Origin: a bacterium
GTDB lineage: Bacteria; Chloroflexota; Anaerolineae; Caldilineales; Caldilineaceae
NCBI GenBank assembly: GCA_016124945.1
Contig: WGMT01000031.1
Location: forward strand, 160,003 to 224,002
DNA length: 64,000 nt
Direction of reading: 5' to 3'
The notes beneath the pieces are model-generated. The model saw only the letters and a list, made by a program, of their open reading frames with translations. It made no database searches and was not told where the DNA came from. This document shows positions 27,445 to 36,112 of the stretch, piece by piece. Numbering within the stretch: position 1 is the first letter of the stretch; every line of letters begins with the position of its first letter. A program made the translations under genes and the position numbers.

Positions 27445-27714
27445 ATGCAACTACGCGAAGTGTTGACGGCGTTTGAACAGGGCGGCTCGATGTCGTTGGC
27501 CGAAATGTCGCGCCGCTACGACGTGGACCCCGCCGTCCTCGAAGACATGATCCAATTCTGGGTGCGCAAAGGACGCTTGCGCGACGCCTGCAACGTAGGC
27601 GGCTGCGTAGCCTGTCACCTGAGTGGAGGCTGCGCCGCGGTCACCACGGCCACGAACCAGCCACATCGCTACGAGTTGGTGACGGAGCGGCGGACGTCGA
27701 TTGCACTGAGTTGA
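27445..27714 (+). CDS. feoC: FeoC-like winged helix protein with Cys cluster
   Basis: An 89-residue protein. Residues 1-45 form a winged-helix domain (LREVLTAFEQGGSMSLAEMSRRYDVDPAVLEDMIQFWVRKGRL). It is followed by a cysteine cluster Cys49-x4-Cys54-x2-Cys57-x5-Cys63, as in FeoC proteins that bind an oxygen-sensitive [4Fe-4S] cluster. FeoC binds FeoB and protects or regulates it, possibly with oxygen or iron sensing. AGGAAGG lies about eight bases before the ATG. Confidence 0.9.
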   Translation: MQLREVLTAFEQGGSMSLAEMSRRYDVDPAVLEDMIQFWVRKGRLRDACNVGGCVACHLSGGCAAVTTATNQPHRYELVTERRTSIALS

Positions 27715-27824
27715 GATTCGTTTTTCATGTAACTTTATGTGGTGTGTAGCGCAAGTTGGGGTTAGCGAAGGTTGCAGTACACGCATCTCTATATCACAAT
27801 TTGTCATTAAATCTGTCACTAAGC
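27715..27824. other. intergenic region before B12 promoter
   Basis: A+T-rich stretch between feoC and the cobalamin locus. It contains TTGTCATTAAA-x-TGTCACTAAG, two similar words near 27801 and 27813, but no clear terminator. Confidence 0.3.
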
Positions 27825-27852
27825 TTGACAATTAGCCAGAAGATCATATACT
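27825..27852 (+). promoter_or_regulatory. promoter of the cobalamin locus
   Basis: Perfect TTGACA (27825-27830), a 16-base spacer and TATACT (27847-27852). Transcription would start near 27859, just before the riboswitch. Confidence 0.75.
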
Positions 27853-27872
27853 CAGCACACAACCGCATAGAT

Positions 27873-28019
27873 CTGCAAAGGTGCGCCGAACACTCGGAAG
27901 TGTGGCGCACAATGGGGGAAGACCGGTGACGTTCGCAAGAACCAGTCCGGCGCTGTCCCGCAACGGTAGGGCGAACCAGATCAAACTGGAACGCTAAGCC
28001 CGATTACCCGCCTTTGCAG
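27873..28019 (+). ncRNA. cobalamin (B12) riboswitch
   Basis: The closing P1 stem pairs CTGCAAAG (27873-27880) with CTTTGCAG (28012-28019). Inside is the conserved core with GTCCGGCGCTGTCCCGCAACGGTA (positions 27939-27962, key part CCGCAACGGTA) and the 3' element AAGCCCGATTACCCGCC. It binds adenosylcobalamin and should shut off the downstream cobalamin genes when B12 is plentiful. Terminator hairpins follow at 28084-28110 and 28114-28145. Confidence 0.93.
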
Positions 28020-28083
28020 TGCTTAGTACCACCTTCGTGGAAAAAGGGGGCTGAGCGGCAAAGGTCTTTGATCTTTGTACGCT

Positions 28084-28110
28084 ACCCGCCGATATGGCGG
28101 GTTTTTCTTT
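28084..28110 (+). terminator. intrinsic terminator of riboswitch expression platform
   Basis: ACCCGCC-GATAT-GGCGGGT followed by TTTTCTTT. Located 65 bases after the riboswitch aptamer; it is probably formed in the B12-bound state. Confidence 0.85.
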
Positions 28111-28113
28111 CCT

Positions 28114-28145
28114 GGCGATCCACCGAATTGGGGATCGCCTTTTTT
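28114..28145 (+). terminator. second intrinsic terminator
   Basis: GGCGATCC (28114-28121) pairs with GGATCGCC (28132-28139), followed by six T. It lies only four bases after the first terminator, so termination would be tandem. Confidence 0.8.
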
Positions 28146-28151
28146 ATTGGG

Positions 28152-28190
28152 ATTGTCTACCCACAGGTGCGACGCACCTGTGAAGACAAT
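28152..28190 (+). promoter_or_regulatory. hairpin just before cbiB
   Basis: CACAGGTGC-GAC-GCACCTGTG (28162-28182), extended by ATTGTCT/AGACAAT arms, 14 bases before the cbiB start. It could occlude the ribosome site, so it is a possible extra control point. Confidence 0.6.
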
Positions 28191-28204
28191 GGGGATCAAC
28201 GAGC

Positions 28205-29158
28205 ATGCACTCACATTCGCGTCGGTTTTATGCCAACCAGAGCCGGACCATTCTGCTGGCGCTATTGCTGGATCGACTGTTGGGCGATCCGCCTTCCCGC
28301 TTCCACCCAGTAGCGTGGATAGGACAGTGGATCGGCCTAATTCGCCGCCGTGCGCCGCGTAGTAGTGACTTCAGACGTTTCGTCTACGGCACCGTCACCA
28401 TCGGCGGCAGCGCCCTGACCCTGGGATGGGGGATGTATCGTCTGCGGCAGTTCGTGCCGCAGACGGCGTGGTCATGGCTGGTGGATGCGGGGCTGCTCTC
28501 ATTGTTCCTCTCGTTGCGCGGTCTGCTTCAGGCCGGGACAGCCGTGGCCGATCCACTGACCGCCGGGGATCTGCCCGCAGCGCGTCAACAGTTGAGCTGG
28601 CACCTTGTCAGCCGTGACACCTCCACGCTGGACGAAAGCCAGATTGCAGCGGCCACCATCGAGTCGTTGGCCGAAAACACGTCCGACAGTGTGGTTGCAC
28701 CGATTTTCTGGTATGCCGTGGCGGGTTTGCCCGGCGCGCTGGTCTACCGCTTCCTCAACACGGCGGACGCCATGCTAGGCTACCGCGATCCCGAACGGGA
28801 ATGGTTGGGCAAAGCCGCCGCCCGCCTCGACGACGTCGCCAACCTGATCCCGGCGCGATTGACGGCGCTGTGCATGATCCTCTCCGCGCCGTGGTTGGGC
28901 AGCCGCATCGAAGACGGCTACCGCATCTGGCGGCGCGACGCCGGGGCCACAGCCAGCCCCAACGCCGGCCACCCCATGAGCGCCGCGGCGGGCGTCCTGG
29001 GCGTGGAATTGGAAAAGGTCGATCACTATCGCCTGGGCGCAGGACAACCCAAACCGGCAGCCCGCGACATTCAGCGGTCTCAGCGGCTGGTCGTGGTGAG
29101 TGTCCTGATCGCGCTGGCTTTCTTCCTCACGGGCAGAAAAGTGATCGGTGATTCGTGA
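28205..29158 (+). CDS. cbiB: CbiB/CobD, adenosylcobinamide-phosphate synthase
   Basis: A 317-residue integral membrane protein. LLLDRLLGDPPSRFHPVAWIGQWIG is the conserved start of this family; RDTSTLDESQIAAATIESLAENTSDSVVAPIFWYA contains the central ENTSD motif, and the end has AGHPMSAAAGVLGVELEKVDHYRLG. It attaches the aminopropanol arm to adenosylcobyric acid. It is the first gene downstream of the B12 riboswitch. Its last codons lie in the repeat arm at 29141. Confidence 0.95.
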   Translation: MHSHSRRFYANQSRTILLALLLDRLLGDPPSRFHPVAWIGQWIGLIRRRAPRSSDFRRFVYGTVTIGGSALTLGWGMYRLRQFVPQTAWSWLVDAGLLSLFLSLRGLLQAGTAVADPLTAGDLPAARQQLSWHLVSRDTSTLDESQIAAATIESLAENTSDSVVAPIFWYAVAGLPGALVYRFLNTADAMLGYRDPEREWLGKAAARLDDVANLIPARLTALCMILSAPWLGSRIEDGYRIWRRDAGATASPNAGHPMSAAAGVLGVELEKVDHYRLGAGQPKPAARDIQRSQRLVVVSVLIALAFFLTGRKVIGDS

Positions 29159-29218
29159 TTGGTGACTGGGGGTAACTCACACCTCTGCCCCAGTCACCAA
29201 TCACGAGCCACCGATCAC
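29141..29218. repeat. 31-bp inverted repeat, GTGATTG heptads
   Basis: Left arm 29141-29171 (units GTGATCG, GTGATTC, GTGATTG, GTGACTG) is complementary to 29188-29218 at 29 of 31 positions. The cbiB stop codon lies in the left arm. Confidence 0.93.
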
Positions 29219-29243
29219 CAATCCCCAATCGAAAGGCTTCGAC

Positions 29244-30281
29244 ATGAACGAGTCAACTGGGCCGACGATGCGGCCGTATGCACGGCAGATTCTGTTCTGC
29301 AATCATGGCGATTGTGCCGCGCCTGCCGCGGCAGAGGCACTTTTTCAGCAGGCGGCGCAGTGGAACCGTGACACCGGGCTGAACAAGTTGCGCAACCCGC
29401 ATCGGGTCAAGTGTACGCTGGTGGATTGCCTGGGCGTCTGCCAAAAAGGACCGATCGTGGCCGTCTACCCCGACGGCGTCTGGTATCACAGTGTGGACAG
29501 CGCTGCGCTGGCACGCATCTACCGCCAGCACATCATCGGCGGCCGGCCCGTGGACGATCTCATCTTTCATCGGCTCTATCCGCCCGGCCAGGAACCCGCC
29601 TACGCGCCCAAAGTCCGTGGCGACGAACCATTGGCGGTTGACGATCTGCTTGCAGCGGCGGATGCGGCCACTGCCGTGGATACTGAGATTGACGAATCAG
29701 CCACAAACAATGACGAGGCCAATCAGCGCCGACAGGCCGCTCGCCGCAACCGGCTAAAGAAAGGACTGGTCATCGTCAACACCGGCGAGGGCAAAGGCAA
29801 GACGACCGCTGCCCTGGGCGTGATGACCCGCGCCTGGGGACGCAAGATGAAGGTGGGCGTGATCCAGTTCCTCAAGCACGAAAATGCCCGTTTCGGCGAA
29901 ATCAAGGCAGCGGAGCGCATGGGCGACATCGATTGGATCAACACCGGCGACGGCTGGACGTGGACCAGCGCCGACATGGACGAAACCACCGCCCGCGCCC
30001 ACAATGCCTGGTCCATCGCCCAAGATCGCATCGTCAACGGTGGCTACGATCTCTTCATCCTCGACGAGTTCACCTATCCCCTGGCTTACGGCTGGCTCGA
30101 CATCACCGAAGTGCTGGCCTGGCTCGAAGCCAACAAACCGCCCATGTTGCATCTGGTCATCACTGGCCGTTACGCGCCGCAGAATCTCATCGACTTCGCC
30201 GATCTCGTCACCGAAATGCGCGAGATCAAGCATCCGTTCAGCGGGCAGGGCATCCGCGCGCAGCCTGGTATTGAGTACTAG
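29244..30281 (+). CDS. cobO: ferredoxin-like domain fused to cob(I)yrinic acid a,c-diamide adenosyltransferase (CobO)
   Basis: A 345-residue fusion. Residues 14-100 are a thioredoxin-like [2Fe-2S] ferredoxin domain with Cys19, Cys24, Cys57, Cys62 and Cys66 (CNHGDC and CLGVC), like CbiW. Residues about 150-170 form a charged linker. Residues 172-345 are CobO/BtuR: P-loop [10 protein letters not shown] (180-189), [28 protein letters not shown] and the ending [16 protein letters not shown]. It adenosylates Co(I) corrinoid with ATP. The attached ferredoxin could deliver the electron that makes Co(I). It lies between cbiB and cobN. Confidence 0.93.
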   Translation: MNESTGPTMRPYARQILFCNHGDCAAPAAAEALFQQAAQWNRDTGLNKLRNPHRVKCTLVDCLGVCQKGPIVAVYPDGVWYHSVDSAALARIYRQHIIGGRPVDDLIFHRLYPPGQEPAYAPKVRGDEPLAVDDLLAAADAATAVDTEIDESATNNDEANQRRQAARRNRLKKGLVIVNTGEGKGKTTAALGVMTRAWGRKMKVGVIQFLKHENARFGEIKAAERMGDIDWINTGDGWTWTSADMDETTARAHNAWSIAQDRIVNGGYDLFILDEFTYPLAYGWLDITEVLAWLEANKPPMLHLVITGRYAPQNLIDFADLVTEMREIKHPFSGQGIRAQPGIEY

Positions 30282-30302
30282 AACGCTGTCCAGAAACTTG
30301 AA

Positions 30303-30478
30303 CCACGAAGATACACGAAGGCAGCGGAAAGAATAGAGGAAGAGGAAAGCAGGACATGGATTGCGCGGATTTTCAGGGTTTCAGATAAAGCTGGAAGGTA
30401 TCTTGTGTCTGCCGTCCTGCAAATCATGAAATCCGTGTCTTATCTTCTCTCCTTCGTATATCTGCGTGTGCCTTCATG
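30303..30478. repeat. inverted repeat, ACACGAAG family
   Basis: CACGAAGATACACGAAGGCA (30303-30322) is roughly complementary to the stretch ending TGCGTGTGCCTTCATGG near 30479. Inside are GCGCGGATTTTC and its partner GAAATCCGTG. Similar 'CACGAAG' hairpins are widespread in bacteria (general knowledge). Confidence 0.75.
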
Positions 30479-30511
30479 GATCAAAAATCTTATAGTTTAA
30501 AGGAGTTGTCA

Positions 30512-33500
30512 GTGGCTGAAGAAAGACGTCAACGCAACATGGTGGAACGCATCGACGGACGCATGGTCAACGCCGGGCAACTGCGCGGCATGTTGACCGT
30601 CTGCGCCACAGGGTGCTGCTGCGGACGCACCGAACGCGGCTTCGCACCCGTGGACACCGATCTCTACCACCACGAGTGGGAGCGGCGCAAGCTGCGCAAC
30701 AAAGTTCATCTGAGCCAGGGCGGCTGTCTGGGACCGTGTGTGCTGGCCAATGTGGCTATGCTCCTTATGGACGGACGCCCGCATTGGTTCCACTCGATCA
30801 ACGATGCCGCCATTGTGCACGCTCTCTACGACTACATCGATTTGCTGCTAGAAGATGTGGACGCGCCGCCGCCGTCCATTTTGCGACCGCATCTCTTCAA
30901 CGGCTTCGCCTGGGACGGCGCAAACGTCGAAGCCGCCTTGCCGGTACAACCAACCTCCGCACCCGTCACGTTGGGCAACGGCATCCTCTTGCTCACCCAG
31001 GCCGACACCGATCTGCTCACGCTAGCCCAAGCGCGGCGGCGACTGCCTGCGGATTTCGCCCCCATCGACGCCGCCCACGTCGGTCGCTTGGCCGACGACG
31101 CAGCCGTAGATGCGCTGCTCAACGCCAAACTGCCTGACGCACAGATTGTGGTGGCACGGCTCCACTCCACCCGTTCCTTCACCCACGGCCTAGATCGCTT
31201 GCAACGTTGGGCAGCGCAGAGCGGCGGCCTGCTTCTCTGCCTGCCCGCCGTCGAAGCTTTCGACCCCGACCTCATGCAACGCGCCACCGTCGGCGTGCCG
31301 CTGACCCAGGCCATCAGCGCCTACTTCCAATGTGGCGGCGTGGACAACCTCGTCAACGGCCTCCAATGCCTCAGCGATCACCTGCTCGTCACCGGCTGGG
31401 GCTTTGATCAGCCACAGGAATTGCCGTTGCATGGGATTTACGATTTACGATTGACGATTGACGAGACGCCTGACGCCGCACCAATCGCAAATTCGACCAT
31501 CGGCATCCTCTTCTACCGCTCCCATCTGCTCAGTGGCAACACCGAATTCGTAGACGCGATTGCGCAGGCGCTGCGGGCGCGGGGATTGGCGACGCAGGCC
31601 GTTTACACCCAGTCGCTCAAGGAATCGGACGACGACGGCATGCCCATCGCTCTGAAGTTGATGCAGGAAAGCGGGCCGGTGGATGCTGTGATCAGCACGC
31701 TGAGTTTTGCTTTGGGCGACAAGGAAGCCGTCCTCACCCGGCTGGATGTGCCGATTATCCAGGCCATCACCAGCAGCAGCGACGAGGCGGCCTGGCAGCG
31801 CAACGGGCGTGGGCTGGGTCCACTGGATACGGCCATGAACGTGGCCATCCCCGAATTCGATGGGCGTATCATCAGCGTGCCGGTGTCGTTCAAAGAGGAG
31901 ACCGCCGATGCTGGGGCATCGGCCGACGGCGGTGCACGCTACGCGCCCCACCCCGAACGCATTGACCGCTTGGCGGCGCAGGTGGAACGGCTGGTGATAT
32001 TGCGGCGCGAGCCAAACGCCCACAAGCGCATCGCCGTCATCTTCACCAACAGCGCGGCCAAAGCGTCGCGTGTGGGCAACGCCGTAGGATTGGACGCGCC
32101 CGCGTCCTTGCTGGCGCTGTTGCAGCGCATGCAAGAGGAAGGCTACGTCGTCGAAGGGGTGCCGCAGAGCAGCGACCAACTTATTCTTGATCTCATCGAC
32201 CGCTGTTCCTACGACACCACCTGGCTCACCGATGCCCAACTGGATCGCGCCCACAAAGTGCCTGTCAGCCGCTATGCCGAATGGTACGCGGCTGCACCCG
32301 CCGCCAGCCGCCGCGACATGGAACGCCAGTGGGGTCCGCCGCCGGGCAAAGCGTATACACACAACGGCCACTTCGCCCTGGCAGGGCTTGCATTCGGCAA
32401 CGTCTTCGTGGCCTTGCAGCCTCCCCGCGGCTACGACATGAACCCCGACGAGGTCTATCACCGACCCGATCTGCCGCCGCCGCACAACTACTTCGCCCTC
32501 TACCGCTGGTTGCGCGACGAGTGGCAGGCCGACGCCATCGTGCATATGGGCAAGCACGGCACGCTGGAATGGTTGCCCGGCAAGAGCGTAGGGCTGAGCG
32601 ATAGCTGCTTCCCCGATCTCTTTCTGGGCGATCTGCCGCTCATCTATCCCTTCATCATCAACGATCCCGGCGAAGGTAGCCAGGCCAAACGGCGCAATCA
32701 CGCCGTCATCGTGGACCACATGACGCCGCCCATGACCAGCGCCGGCGCCTACGGTGCGCTGGCCGAACTGGCCCAACTGGTGGACGAATATTACACGGCA
32801 GAACAACTGGATCCGGCCAAGTTGCCTCTGCTCCAGCGCCAGATCTGGGACGTCATCGAGCGCAACCGCCTTGATGACGATCTGCGCTACATCCTCAAAT
32901 CTGATCACGGTGACCACGCCCACGATTGGGACGGCGCGTTTCTGGAGGACGGCACCCCCACCGCCTTTGCCGAATTGCAGGGCGCGCAGGTGGCCCATCT
33001 GCTCGAAGACATCGAAGGCTACCTGTGCGAGTTGACCGGCGCACAGATCCGCGACGGGCTGCACATTCTGGGCTACCTCCCCCAGGACGAACAATTGACC
33101 GAACTGCTCTACCACCTGCTCAAGCTGCCCAACCTGCACGCGCCCAGCCTGCCCAACGCCGTGGCTACCTGCCTGGGCGAAGACTGGGCCGATCTGCAAA
33201 ACCGTCCTGGCGCACGGCGGATGTGGCTGCAAGCCGGTCGAGGCAACGTACACCGCCATGCGTCCGCACGCCCTATCCAGATCGACAAGCCGATCCCGCA
33301 ACGTGAACTGCATACAAATGCAGACCTGATCGAAGCGGTCACCGTGCAGGCCAAGGCGCTGTTACAGCAGATGGCCGCGCAAGGATGGGATCACGCTGCC
33401 GCGGACGCAGTGGTGGCGACGTGGATGCAGGAGAATGCATTGAGTCACGCTACATCTGCGGCGGCGGCAGACGAGATCGCCGTCGCCCTGCGCTACGCTG

Positions 33501-34846
33501 CCGACTTCATTGTGCCCAAGCTCCAGGAAGGCGCGCTGGCCGAGATCGACAACCTGATCCACGCGCTCAACGGCGGCTACATCCCGCCCGGCCCCAGCGG
33601 CGCACCCACCCGCGGCATGGCCCACGTCCTGCCCACCGGGCGCAACTTCTACTCCGTCGACCCGCGGGCGCTGCCCACAATGGCGTCCTGGCAGGTGGGG
33701 CAGGGGCTGGCCGACGATCTCATCGCCCGCTACCGCCGCGAAGAAGGCGGCTACCCTGAAAGTGTGGGCATCAGCATCTGGGGCACTAGCGCCATGCGCA
33801 CCGCCGGCGACGACATCGCCCAGGTGCTGGCGCTGCTGGGGGTGCGCCCTGTGTGGCAGCAGGAAAACCGTCGCGTTACCGGCATCGAGGTGATCCCGCT
33901 GGCAGAGTTGGGCCGTCCGCGCATTGACGTAGTCTGCCGCATCAGCGGCTTCTTCCGCGACGCCTTCCCCCACCTCATCACCCTCATCGACAACGCCGTG
34001 CAGACGGTGATGGATCTGGACGAAGCGCCAGAGATGAATTTCCTGCGCAAGCATCTCTTTGCCGCCGCGGCGGATCAGCGCCTGAAACATGGAGATGAAA
34101 CCCATGCCCAACAACTGCGCTACCGCATCTTCGGCTGCAAGCCGGGCAGCTACGGCGCGGGCATCCTGCCCCTAATCGATGCCAAGAACTGGCAGGGCGA
34201 CGCCGACTTTGCTCGCGCCTACCTCACCTGGGGCGGCTATGCCTACAGCGCCACGGCCCAGGGCGTCCTTGCCCAGGACGAATTCGCCGGGGCGCTGCGT
34301 ACCGTACAGGTGGCCACCAAGAATCAGGACAACCGCGAGCACGACATTTTCGACAGCGACGACTACCTGCAATACCACGGCGGCATGATCGCCACCGTCC
34401 GCGCGCTGACGGGCAAGAACCCGCGGCGCTACTTCGGCGACAGCAGCGATCCCAGCCGTGTGCGCACCCGTGATCTGAACGAAGAGGCACGCCGCGTCTT
34501 CCGCAGCCGGGTGGTCAACCCACGGTGGATCGAAAGCATGCGCCGTCACGGCTACAAAGGCGCGCTGGAAGTGGCCGCCACCGTCGACTACCTCTTCGGC
34601 TACGACGCCACGGCCCAGGTCCTCGAAGATTGGATGTACCGAGATCTCACCGACGCCTTCCTGCGCAACGAGGAGATGCAGCAGTTCTTCTCCGAGAGCA
34701 ACCCGTGGGCATGGCAGGCCATCGCCGAACGTCTGCTCGAAGCCATCGAACGCGGCCTGTGGGAAGATCCCGGCCCGCAGGATCAGCAGTTGTTGGAAGC
34801 AGCGCGCGATCTGGGGCTGGCGGAGATTCGCCAGCGGATGGGGTGA
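30512..34846 (+). CDS. cobN: ferredoxin-like domain fused to cobaltochelatase subunit CobN
   Basis: A 1444-residue protein. Residues 1-110 are a [2Fe-2S] thioredoxin-like domain (Cys31, Cys35-Cys36-Cys37, GGCLGPC with Cys72 and Cys76), and the rest is CobN/BchH: IVHMGKHGTLEWLPGKSVGLSD, YPFIINDPGEGSQAKRRNHAVIVDHMTPPM, GRNFYSVDPRALPT and the C-terminal IFGCKPGSYGAGILPLID. CobN inserts cobalt into hydrogenobyrinic acid diamide, normally with ATPase partners CobS/CobT or ChlID, none of which is here. The GTG at 30512 is preferred: AAAGGAG lies six bases upstream, while the ATG at 30476 is inside the repeat. Four heptads at 31435-31462 lie in the frame. Confidence 0.95.
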   Translation: MAEERRQRNMVERIDGRMVNAGQLRGMLTVCATGCCCGRTERGFAPVDTDLYHHEWERRKLRNKVHLSQGGCLGPCVLANVAMLLMDGRPHWFHSINDAAIVHALYDYIDLLLEDVDAPPPSILRPHLFNGFAWDGANVEAALPVQPTSAPVTLGNGILLLTQADTDLLTLAQARRRLPADFAPIDAAHVGRLADDAAVDALLNAKLPDAQIVVARLHSTRSFTHGLDRLQRWAAQSGGLLLCLPAVEAFDPDLMQRATVGVPLTQAISAYFQCGGVDNLVNGLQCLSDHLLVTGWGFDQPQELPLHGIYDLRLTIDETPDAAPIANSTIGILFYRSHLLSGNTEFVDAIAQALRARGLATQAVYTQSLKESDDDGMPIALKLMQESGPVDAVISTLSFALGDKEAVLTRLDVPIIQAITSSSDEAAWQRNGRGLGPLDTAMNVAIPEFDGRIISVPVSFKEETADAGASADGGARYAPHPERIDRLAAQVERLVILRREPNAHKRIAVIFTNSAAKASRVGNAVGLDAPASLLALLQRMQEEGYVVEGVPQSSDQLILDLIDRCSYDTTWLTDAQLDRAHKVPVSRYAEWYAAAPAASRRDMERQWGPPPGKAYTHNGHFALAGLAFGNVFVALQPPRGYDMNPDEVYHRPDLPPPHNYFALYRWLRDEWQADAIVHMGKHGTLEWLPGKSVGLSDSCFPDLFLGDLPLIYPFIINDPGEGSQAKRRNHAVIVDHMTPPMTSAGAYGALAELAQLVDEYYTAEQLDPAKLPLLQRQIWDVIERNRLDDDLRYILKSDHGDHAHDWDGAFLEDGTPTAFAELQGAQVAHLLEDIEGYLCELTGAQIRDGLHILGYLPQDEQLTELLYHLLKLPNLHAPSLPNAVATCLGEDWADLQNRPGARRMWLQAGRGNVHRHASARPIQIDKPIPQRELHTNADLIEAVTVQAKALLQQMAAQGWDHAAADAVVATWMQENALSHATSAAAADEIAVALRYAADFIVPKLQEGALAEIDNLIHALNGGYIPPGPSGAPTRGMAHVLPTGRNFYSVDPRALPTMASWQVGQGLADDLIARYRREEGGYPESVGISIWGTSAMRTAGDDIAQVLALLGVRPVWQQENRRVTGIEVIPLAELGRPRIDVVCRISGFFRDAFPHLITLIDNAVQTVMDLDEAPEMNFLRKHLFAAAADQRLKHGDETHAQQLRYRIFGCKPGSYGAGILPLIDAKNWQGDADFARAYLTWGGYAYSATAQGVLAQDEFAGALRTVQVATKNQDNREHDIFDSDDYLQYHGGMIATVRALTGKNPRRYFGDSSDPSRVRTRDLNEEARRVFRSRVVNPRWIESMRRHGYKGALEVAATVDYLFGYDATAQVLEDWMYRDLTDAFLRNEEMQQFFSESNPWAWQAIAERLLEAIERGLWEDPGPQDQQLLEAARDLGLAEIRQRMG
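31435..31462. repeat. four GATTTAC/GATTGAC heptads inside cobN
   Basis: GATTTAC twice, then GATTGAC twice, in frame, encoding IYDLRLTID near residue 310 of CobN at the boundary of a presumed loop. Confidence 0.7.
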
Positions 34847-34851
34847 GACGA

Positions 34852-34930
34852 TGGACGACGGGCGATGGACGACGGACGACGGGCGATGGACGACGGACGA
34901 CGGACGATGGACGACGGACGATGGACGACG
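34852..34930. repeat. GGACGAC heptads between cobN and cobC
   Basis: About eleven imperfect copies of a 7-bp unit (GATGGAC, GACGGAC, GACGGGC) right after the cobN stop. It would encode an implausible DGRWTTDDGRWTTDD N-terminus if an upstream ATG (34851) of the next gene were used. Confidence 0.9.
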
Positions 34931-34946
34931 AATGGAAGGTGGGAAC

Positions 34947-36083
34947 GTGATAGAGACGGTGATTCGGCCTAGGCTAGAGGTGACCAAGAGCAGTGATGCC
35001 GTGCATGGGGCGTTTGATTATGCCGAGCTGGCGCGGTTGGGGCTGGATGCGGGCGCGCTGATCGACTTCAGCACCAACAGCAACCCTTTCGGCCCTTCGC
35101 CCACGGTGACGGCGGCACTGGCGGCGGTGGACCCGGCCTGCTACCCGGATCGGGAATGTCTGCTCCTGCGCCGCGCCCTGGTCGATCACCTGGCGGTGAC
35201 GCCGGACCAGATCGTGGTGGGCAACGGCGCGGCGGAGATCCTGTGGCTCGTGGCCTTCGCCTTTCTCCGTCCTGGAGACCGGGCGCTGATCGTAGGGCCG
35301 ACCTTCGGCGAATATGCACGCATGGCACAGTTGATGGGCGCGCAGGTCGTCCACTGGACGGCCGGCCCCGCCGATGGCTTCGCCGTCGACGTTGGGGCAG
35401 TATCGGCGCAGCTCAACTCTGTCCACCCGCGGCTCGTCTTCGTTTGCAACCCCAACAATCCCACCGGCGCTGTGGTGGACATTCACGCCATCGCCGCCTG
35501 GGCTGTGGCATCGCCACACGTCCTCTTTGTGATCGACGAAGCGTACATCGCCTTCGCCGATGGCATGACGCCTGTGCACACGCTGGGGCTGCCCAACCTG
35601 GTCAGTGTACGGTCCATGACCAAAGAGTACGCCCTGGCCGGTCTGCGCCTGGGCTACGCCGTGGGCACGCCGTCACTCATCGCCGCCCTGGCCGCGGCGC
35701 GCCCGCCGTGGAATGTCAACGCCTATGCGCAGGCGGCAGGGTTGGCGGCGCTGGGTGACCCGTCCTATCTGCACGAAACGTTGACCCGACTGCGCGCAGC
35801 AAAATCGGATTTGGTGGCACGGCTGATCAGCCAAGGCTACGCGCCGGTGCCGTCGGTCACCAATTACTTTCTGCTGCCGGTGGGGAATGCCACCCGTCTG
35901 CGTGCAAGACTGCTGGGGCAGGGCATCCTGGTTCGCGCCGGCACGTCCTTTGGGCTGCCACAGCACATCCGCATCGCCACCCGCCGACCGGAGGAGAATG
36001 ATCGGTTGAGCCAGGCACTGGGGCAGAACCCCTCCCCAGCCCTCCCCGCAAGGGTTGAGTTTGACGCGTCGTTGACCAAGTGA
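34947..36083 (+). CDS. cobC: CobC/CobD-type PLP enzyme, threonine-phosphate decarboxylase family
   Basis: A 378-residue fold-type I PLP protein of the histidinol-phosphate aminotransferase group. IDFSTNSNPFGPSPTV starts the family's core; VGNGAAEILWLVAFA binds the cofactor phosphate, NPNNPTGAVVD and FVIDEAYIAFAD follow, and the PLP Lys is near residue 225 in SMTKEYALAGLRLGYAVG. In cobalamin loci this enzyme makes (R)-1-amino-2-propanol phosphate. The GTG at 34947 has AAGGTGGG just before it. Longer starts read repeat. The last ~20 residues (PSPALPARVEFDASLTK) are encoded by the dispersed repeat, so the true C-terminus may have been replaced. Confidence 0.9.
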   Translation: MIETVIRPRLEVTKSSDAVHGAFDYAELARLGLDAGALIDFSTNSNPFGPSPTVTAALAAVDPACYPDRECLLLRRALVDHLAVTPDQIVVGNGAAEILWLVAFAFLRPGDRALIVGPTFGEYARMAQLMGAQVVHWTAGPADGFAVDVGAVSAQLNSVHPRLVFVCNPNNPTGAVVDIHAIAAWAVASPHVLFVIDEAYIAFADGMTPVHTLGLPNLVSVRSMTKEYALAGLRLGYAVGTPSLIAALAAARPPWNVNAYAQAAGLAALGDPSYLHETLTRLRAAKSDLVARLISQGYAPVPSVTNYFLLPVGNATRLRARLLGQGILVRAGTSFGLPQHIRIATRRPEENDRLSQALGQNPSPALPARVEFDASLTK

Positions 36084-36112
36084 GGCGGGGAGGGAGCCGT
36101 TGTCGCGTGGAC
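36080..36112 (-). repeat. dispersed 33-bp repeat, copy 2
   Basis: The reverse complement matches 15157-15189 at 32 of 33 positions. Upstream, within the cobC end, CCCTCCCCGC (36040-36049) can pair with GCGGGGAGGG (36084-36093). Confidence 0.9.

Noticed and set aside
30476..30511. ATG start of cobN at 30476
   Set aside because: Lies in the inverted repeat, while GTG 30512 has AAAGGAG at proper distance.
31445..33313. Long open frame of 622 codons on the minus strand opposite cobN
   Set aside because: It is antisense to a well-conserved cobN frame and has no recognisable protein motif; an effect of G+C-rich codon bias.
34851..34946. Extended N-terminus of the cobC gene
   Set aside because: Would translate heptad repeats (DGRWTTDD); a GTG with ribosome site follows.
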